Source: Porphyromonadaceae bacterium (GTDB lineage: Bacteria > Bacteroidota > Bacteroidia > Bacteroidales > Paludibacteraceae). From it: a DNA stretch of 14,130 nucleotides. The DNA lies in contig CAJPNS010000048.1 of the NCBI GenBank assembly GCA_905372135.1, positions 1 to 14,130 on the forward strand, in the 5' to 3' direction. The notes below the pieces were generated by a model. It was not told where the DNA came from. It made no database searches and worked only from the letters and a program-made list of their open reading frames with translations. This document shows, one piece after another, positions 8,587 to 14,130 of the stretch. Within the stretch, counting starts at the first letter, position 1. Every line of letters starts with the position of its first letter. The translations under genes were made by a program, and so were the position numbers.

Positions 8587-9339
8587 TTATTTTTCGATTT
8601 TCACCAACCAATAGCCATTGCGACGGCCATTCTTCCGCTCAATGATGCCTTGTTCCGCCAATTTCACGGTCATCGTCTTTACCGTTCGCTCTGATTTTCT
8701 TATATGTGCGGCTATCTCTTTTTGCGTTGCGTTAGGTTTCTCTTTAATGAAGTTGAGCAGCGCTAACTCTTCTAAAGTGCAATTCAAAGTGCAAATATTG
8801 CACTTTGGGGCTTCCCCTGCTGCACTTTGACTTTCTGACAACACATGCAGATACCTGTTCTTCAACTTATTCTGCTCGCCTAATATCAAGTTACGGAAGA
8901 ATGCCTCAAGGTATCGTTTAGTGGCAAAAATGCCTTTAGGCACATTATTGTAGTTGGCACGAACCAGTGCATTACGGAAGTACCACGAATGGTGGGCAAA
9001 GGTTTCGTTGCTGATGTCAAAGCCAAAGGTGCGCAGATATTTTATGACGAAAACTGCTGTTGTACGAGTATTGCCCTCGCCGAATGGATGAATTTGCCAA
9101 AGGTCTGAAACAAATTGAGCAATATGGCTCACTGCTTCCACTATATCGTGATGCCTATAATCGTATTCTTTTTCACGGACAAAGTCGTAATCAAGCGTTT
9201 CACGAATACTGTCTGCCCCTGCATACAGTACCGTTTCTCCATTCAGTACCCATTCCTTTTTAGTTGTATGATGTTGTAGAACATTATATTGTTTCTAATT
9301 ATTTATTTTGTCAATCGTTATTTCAATCATTTGGCTCAT
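8587..9339 (-). pseudogene. Fic-domain protein with winged-helix tail, start region broken by an in-frame stop
   Basis: Fic enzymes transfer AMP (or related groups) from a nucleotide to a target protein hydroxyl. The active-site motif here is HPFGEGNTRTT, followed by FVIKYLRTFGF and SWYFRNALVRANYNN, a form common in Bacteroidales Fic proteins. A C-terminal winged-helix region (ATQKEIAAHIRKSERTVKT ... NGYWLV) is preserved to the stop. The open frame runs back to 9294 and includes clear family sequence (GETVLYAGADSIRETLDYDF), but has no ATG. The first in-frame ATG is at 9339, and a TAG at 9295-9297 interrupts the 14 codons after it. A GTG at 9139-9141 would omit conserved sequence. Relatives as I recall them have about 50 more N-terminal residues. 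The gene is therefore probably truncated and decayed, unless the TAG is read through or a non-standard start is used. Its composition looks less AT-rich than its neighbours, suggesting a different source. Confidence 0.75.
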
Positions 9340-9365
9340 AATAATATAAAAAATTAAGCATAGAA

Positions 9366-10178
9366 TCATCTGATTTTTTGAAAATTATCCAACCTTCTAT
9401 GACAATAAGAAATTATTCCAAGTATTTCAAGTGCATCTTGTTCTGAAACCTCCCAGTCAACTTTGGGCTCATGTGCTGTTGGATTTCTAAACATACTACA
9501 TAAACCTTTAAGTAGGCTACAGAAACCTTCATGCTCATTCTTTTCTGAGCTTGTTTGAAAATTATTTATGGTTAATATGGGATTCTTGCTAAACACTTCC
9601 TCTATAAGTTTATTCCCATCCGTTTTTATCCCGGATAGATCTCTTATACGTTGGAACAACCCTTTGTTTGCCTCTAAAACAGCATGGAAGTAATTATTTT
9701 CTAACAATTCAGCTTTACAGTATTTTATAATTTCGCTATGCCCCTTTCTTTGTTCTACTTCTTGTTTTAGATTGTTGGCCTTGATTTGTACATCTGAAAT
9801 AGTACTTGCAACTGCAATTTCTCTAAACCTCCCTGACTCAGCAAGTTCATATCCAACAAATGCCAATTGTTGATTCACCTCACTTCTAATTCTTTCAAAC
9901 TCTTCTTTATTCTTGACATATCGGCTTGGAGCAAGAGCATAACCTATAAATCGCAATATATTATTAGAGCATTTATTCTTATTCTGATCACTGGCTAAAG
10001 AGTTAAATAAATTCTTTCTTTTTGCAACCATTACTCCTTCCTGGGTTTTGTCCTCAATATTAGCCTGCAATAATAATCGGTGTATTTCTGAACCAGTTAA
10101 TCCTTTATCTGTATCACCAAGTATATTTGCAATCATCTCAATAACATTAACGGGAAGACACTTTCTTAATGTAGCCAT
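9366..10178 (-). CDS. HEPN-domain protein of the TIGR02391/Ymh type (candidate RNase toxin)
   Basis: A 270-residue soluble protein. The N-terminal part (1-110) is helical and lysine-rich (LTGSEIHRLLLQANIED). The middle (about 140-200) contains IIKYCKAELLENNYFHAVLEANKGLFQRI, and the C-terminus carries GLCSMFRNPTAHEPKVDW with RNPTAH at 231-236. R-x4-H is the catalytic signature of HEPN ribonucleases, and RNPxAH followed by a helix with two further conserved positions matches the TIGR02391 (Ymh) family seen in restriction and toxin loci. I chose ATG at 10178: a TTG at 10190 extends the frame by only four codons and overlaps the previous reading frame. It starts 8 bases after the upstream Fic-chimera stop and ends 26 bases before the in-frame ATG of the next Fic gene. 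No separate antitoxin gene is visible. The reading frame is intact, so this may be the functional core of the island; RNase activity is inferred from the motif only. Confidence 0.75.
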   Translation of the reverse strand: MATLRKCLPVNVIEMIANILGDTDKGLTGSEIHRLLLQANIEDKTQEGVMVAKRKNLFNSLASDQNKNKCSNNILRFIGYALAPSRYVKNKEEFERIRSEVNQQLAFVGYELAESGRFREIAVASTISDVQIKANNLKQEVEQRKGHSEIIKYCKAELLENNYFHAVLEANKGLFQRIRDLSGIKTDGNKLIEEVFSKNPILTINNFQTSSEKNEHEGFCSLLKGLCSMFRNPTAHEPKVDWEVSEQDALEILGIISYCHRRLDNFQKIR

Positions 10179-10186
10179 AATATATA

Positions 10187-10632
10187 TCAATCATTTTGTT
10201 CATAATAATAAGAATAGTCAATGCCTTTCATAAATATGTCTCGGTCGTCAATCTTTGTGGTGAGTGCAGGTTCTATTAAAGACTTGATGTGCGTGCTATC
10301 AGACACACTATCACGCATTGCAGTCAGATATTCGTTCTTGTCTATTTGACTCCAATCAACACGCCGTTTAAGAGAGCGCTTTAGCATGAGGTCGAGCCAA
10401 ATGCGAGTGCTACGACCATTGCCCTCCATAAAAGGATGTGCGTTATTATCCTTCTTTAACTTAGTTATCTGAAACTGCCAATAGTTTCTTGTCTTATGAT
10501 AACCGTCTTGCTCGTTAATAGCTGCAATAACGTCAAGTACCACTTATTATTTCCTTCGTCCCACATCGTCCTAACTTCTCGGTCGTTGAAGAAACGAATA
10601 AATTTTTTATGTTGCTCTCTATACTCTAGCAT
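10187..10632 (-). pseudogene. Frameshifted chimera: BRO-N (DinD/antirepressor-like) start fused to a Fic C-terminus
   Basis: An ATG at 10632 opens a frame beginning MLEYREQHKKFIRFFNDREV and running to NNKWY. This matches the start of BRO-N proteins, which continue with a KW(Y/W)FSV-DVIAAI stretch. Here the frame is lost just after KWY at about 10540, and the rest (LDVIAAINEQDGYHKTRNYW) continues in another frame, consistent with loss of about ten bases. That second frame then passes, within KLKKDNN/AHPF, into a Fic motif HPFMEGNGRSTRIW and a Fic C-terminus ending DYSYYYEQND at 10187. Fic proteins of this type normally have over 100 residues before the motif, and BRO-N proteins have no Fic tail, so the junction near 10448 looks like a deletion fusion. 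The apparent GTG start at 10543 merely follows a frame-shifted stop. The product is unlikely to be functional. Confidence 0.8.
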
Positions 10633-10646
10633 AATGAAAGACGTTA

Positions 10647-10739
10647 TTAATCTTGAGTGTTAATCAAATCCTTTGCTGTCTCCTTGATGAAACAGTCTGT
10701 TATTGTATTATATATATACACCACAACATTGCGACGTTC
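10647..10739 (-). other. Short open stretch, possible gene-end remnant
   Basis: Thirty codons between two stops on the minus strand read as protein-like sequence ending TDCFIKETAKDLINTQD, with GTG but no ATG. It stops 14 bases before the BRO-N ATG and begins at the palindromic repeat. It could be the tail of a deleted gene. I do not recognise the family, and chance remains possible. Confidence 0.25.
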
Positions 10740-10740
10740 T

Positions 10741-10769
10741 TATATCAATTGATATATAGGGAATTAATG
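10741..10769. repeat. 16-base perfect palindrome and right copy of the 28-base direct repeat
   Basis: TATATCAATTGATATA (10741-10756) is its own reverse complement. Together with the following bases (to 10769) it matches 7589-7616 at 24 of 28 positions in the same orientation. It lies between the BRO-N/Fic remnant and the four-helix membrane-protein gene. The rest of 10633-10805 holds no gene I can support beyond the short remnant at 10647-10739. Confidence 0.5.
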
Positions 10770-10805
10770 AAAGTGATATGACAGATTAGTTATTCTGATT
10801 TAATT

Positions 10806-11504
10806 CTATTCGTTGGATATTTCCAAATAAATATTCTCCAAAGTTCTGATAATTCGATTCTGTTTTCGTTCTTTAGTTAATTTCCAATTTTTGAATAACA
10901 CAATATCTAAATATATAATACATATCAGTAGTGCAACTAATATTCCTATCATTTGATACTCTACTATAATTGTCATATGAATAGTATTAAACAAATGAAC
11001 AAAATAACTTACAAGTAACGTAATTAGAGCTGGAATAAGTATAGTCAAGGTTACATTAGTTACCGTGTATAGATACTTGTTTTCATCTTTCTTTGACTTA
11101 AGACTTTCGATTAAAAATAACAAATTATCTTTATTTAGTACTAACCTACTATTGATTAACTCGGTGAGTTTTTGCTTTTGTATTTTCGGTATTATCCTAC
11201 CATAAAGGTCTGTTTCTCCCTGTATAGCATAAGGATATTGTTGCTGTATAATGCGTTTTCTTTTTTTACCTACGCAATCACAGCGTACAATAAAAAAAGC
11301 ATAACCAAATGCTAAAACAACGGAAACAAAGAAAAGCCAAGAAGTATGACAAACTATAAATACATAAGAACCAAAACAAAACAATAAAAATAGAGGTAAG
11401 AGAAGTCCTATCCACCATATTTTTGCTTGTTTATCAATCAATTTCCAAACAGATATTTCATCATTAAACTTTTCTATTTCTTGTATGTATATGTTGCTTT
11501 TCAT
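10806..11504 (-). CDS. Four-helix membrane protein of unknown function, partner of a P-loop protein
   Basis: I do not recognise this 232-residue protein. It has a 29-residue charged N-terminus and two membrane helices in hairpin arrangement at about 30-52 and 55-73. A basic KKRKR stretch then starts a soluble loop of about 75 residues (74-148). Two more helices follow at about 149-171 and 183-204, with a Lys/Arg-rich tail (WKLTKERKQNRIIRTLENI). By the positive-inside rule, both termini and the large loop should be cytoplasmic. It starts 17 bases after the stop of the P-loop gene on the same strand, so the two are very probably co-transcribed. A membrane protein next to a small NTPase in an AT-rich accessory region suggests a sensor plus membrane-effector or transporter-like pair, but nothing in the sequence proves this. 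No Shine-Dalgarno sequence is visible. Confidence 0.7.
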   Translation of the reverse strand: MKSNIYIQEIEKFNDEISVWKLIDKQAKIWWIGLLLPLFLLFCFGSYVFIVCHTSWLFFVSVVLAFGYAFFIVRCDCVGKKRKRIIQQQYPYAIQGETDLYGRIIPKIQKQKLTELINSRLVLNKDNLLFLIESLKSKKDENKYLYTVTNVTLTILIPALITLLVSYFVHLFNTIHMTIIVEYQMIGILVALLICIIYLDIVLFKNWKLTKERKQNRIIRTLENIYLEISNE

Positions 11505-11521
11505 ATAATTTATATTCGAGA

Positions 11522-11953
11522 TTAATTTTTATTATTTACTATGTCTTCTATCATATTGAAGATTTTTTCTGCATATTGATCATTTAGTTCGTCGTGTTTA
11601 GATTTATCCGTACTTCTTTCATTTGATAACCATTTAATTTCGTACCCTTCATTTTCTAAGCTTTTTACCTTATCATAAGTTTCTCCCCTTGTACGACAGG
11701 CAACGACGATAATATCACAATTTTCTTTTACAAATTCATCTATTGATTCAAATATCCTTGAAAATGGATCACCTTCACTTTCTATCCCTATCTTGATATT
11801 GTTAATTATCAAAATTGCTTTTATCTCTTTGCCTTTTTTATATGTTATTACCCCATTAGGGTATTTTGATTGGAGTTTATCGAAAACTTTCTTTATAGAA
11901 GAACTCTTTCCTTGACTTCTTATTCCTTTGTTTGCTATGACTAACTTATTCAT
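11522..11953 (-). CDS. Small P-loop NTPase-like protein
   Basis: A 143-residue soluble protein. A short beta strand (KLVIANK) leads into a Walker A motif GIRSQGKS (10-17), so nucleotide binding is expected. A second strand pair (AILIINNIKIGIESEGDP, 46-63) and then CDIIVVACRTRGETYDKV (79-96) follow. The latter strand could supply a Walker-B-like position, although a classical hhhhDE is not present. The C-terminus is charged and helical. Compact stand-alone P-loop proteins with similar S-E-G-D and C-R-T-x-G motifs are, from memory, common uncharacterised genes of islands and phages. The protein is far too small for a full AAA+ ATPase. It begins 34 bases after the dnaK terminator and is followed 17 bases later by the four-helix membrane protein. 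No clear promoter precedes it; an inverted repeat does. Confidence 0.75.
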   Translation of the reverse strand: MNKLVIANKGIRSQGKSSSIKKVFDKLQSKYPNGVITYKKGKEIKAILIINNIKIGIESEGDPFSRIFESIDEFVKENCDIIVVACRTRGETYDKVKSLENEGYEIKWLSNERSTDKSKHDELNDQYAEKIFNMIEDIVNNKN

Positions 11954-11968
11954 ATAATATCATCACTT

Positions 11969-11990
11969 GTTTAAAAAAATGGTTTTAAAC
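11969..11990. repeat. Inverted repeat upstream of the P-loop gene
   Basis: GTTTAAA (11969-11975) and TTTAAAC (11984-11990) form a perfect 7-bp inverted repeat with an 8-base spacer, starting 16 bases upstream of the P-loop ATG. It touches the dnaK terminator stem at 11988. It may be an operator for the module or simply AT-rich symmetry. Confidence 0.4.
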
Positions 11991-12026
11991 AACCTTACCT
12001 AACATAATTAGTTAGGTGAGGCTGTT
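11988..12026 (-). terminator. Terminator of dnaK
   Basis: A 16-bp stem (12011-12026 with 11988-12003) encloses a 7-base loop 12 bases after the dnaK stop. On the minus-strand RNA the two imperfect positions become G-U pairs, which supports that orientation. The stem is followed by TTT and, after a short interruption, a run of seven T. It should separate dnaK from the P-loop/membrane module. Confidence 0.82.
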
Positions 12027-12038
12027 ATTATTTTACTC

Positions 12039-13967
<1,929 letters not shown>

Positions 13968-14027
13968 AATATGTCTATTTGTTGTTTACGTTAATTACTA
14001 AATAAAAATTTTACGTTCTATTTTTAT

Positions 14028-14075
14028 CAAATATCGTACCACATCGGCAATATGACATTTTGGCATTAGATGGCA
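14028..14075 (-). promoter_or_regulatory. Candidate regulatory region of dnaK
   Basis: Sixty bases before the ATG, the minus strand reads GATATTTG (14035-14028), one base off TAnnTTTG. Upstream lies a cluster of TGNCA pentamers: TGCCA at 14075-14071 and 14065-14061 and TGTCA at 14057-14053. The segment 14048-14062 is a 15-base near-palindrome (CAATATG-A-CATTTTG). A heat-shock operator or alternative-sigma promoter is possible. The assignment is by position only. Confidence 0.4.
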
Positions 14076-14098
14076 GAGGTAGTACACCGGGCATAAAT

Positions 14099-14130
14099 AA
14101 AATAGGGACACACACGGGAGTCCCTATTTT
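14099..14130 (-). terminator. Terminator of a gene beyond the right edge
   Basis: AAAATAGGGAC (14099-14109) and GTCCCTATTTT (14120-14130) form a perfect 11-bp stem with a 10-base loop. Its A-rich and T-rich ends allow action in both directions. No plus-strand gene leads into it here, so it most likely ends a minus-strand gene located just outside the window, upstream of dnaK. Confidence 0.75.

Larger units (their letters stand above)
7589..10769. other. Candidate accessory island of HEPN and Fic genes between direct repeats
   Basis: Between the two 28-base repeats lie four closely spaced minus-strand genes or gene remnants (BRO-N/Fic chimera, RNPTAH HEPN protein, Fic, AbiJ_NTD4-like). They are visibly AT-rich compared with the trmH-family gene on one side and dnaK on the other, and all belong to families enriched in toxin and phage-defence loci. 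No integrase, transposase or tRNA gene is visible, so mobility is only inferred from composition, content and flanking repeats. The AT-rich two-gene module at 10806-11953 lies just outside the right copy and may belong to a separate insertion. Confidence 0.4.

Noticed and set aside
10187..10543. A 118-residue intact Fic protein starting at GTG
   Set aside because: The codons before the Fic motif belong to a BRO-N domain whose true start lies in another frame at 10632, and the Fic N-terminal helices are missing.
7557..11987. Integrase, transposase or tRNA attachment target for the island
   Set aside because: I looked for recombinase-like proteins and tRNA-like sequence in this stretch and saw none, so mobility is not claimed beyond the flanking repeats.

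Overview
The window looks like a chromosomal segment of a member of the Bacteroidota, most likely order Bacteroidales. The signs are promoters of the Bacteroidetes type (TTG, 19-20 bases, TAnnTTTG), almost no Shine-Dalgarno sequences, a secreted protein with a C-terminal domain typical of the type IX secretion system (T9SS), and a DnaK and a SurA_N/PpiD-like isomerase of Bacteroidales type. This assignment comes from reading the sequence, not from a database search.

Left part (1-3752, minus strand): a CNNM/CBS-domain membrane protein is followed by a PpiD-like periplasmic foldase, which has its own well-formed promoter and a strong intrinsic terminator. Two tandem hairpins sit at the extreme left edge. 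Middle-left (3773-7556, plus strand): a divergent promoter region leads into a 975-residue secreted FG-GAP/VCBS-repeat protein with a T9SS-type tail. Twelve bases later comes a SpoU/TrmH-family RNA 2'-O-methyltransferase.

Accessory part (about 7589-11953, minus strand): this is visibly more AT-rich than both flanks. In transcription order it holds a broken BRO-N/Fic chimera, a HEPN protein with an RNPTAH motif, a Fic gene with an in-frame amber codon and no good start, and an AbiJ_NTD4/HEPN-like protein, with gaps of 8, 26 and 57 bases. Two imperfect copies of a 28-base sequence (24 of 28 identical), each containing a palindrome, flank this cluster. To the right lies a separate two-gene module: a small Walker-A P-loop protein and a four-helix membrane protein of unknown role. 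The accessory part reads as a decaying toxin/abortive-infection island next to a possibly intact, uncharacterised NTPase plus membrane-protein pair.

Right part (11988-14130, minus strand): complete dnaK with a 16-bp-stem terminator, an upstream cluster of TGNCA pentamers that may be a regulatory region, and the terminator of a gene lying beyond the right edge.
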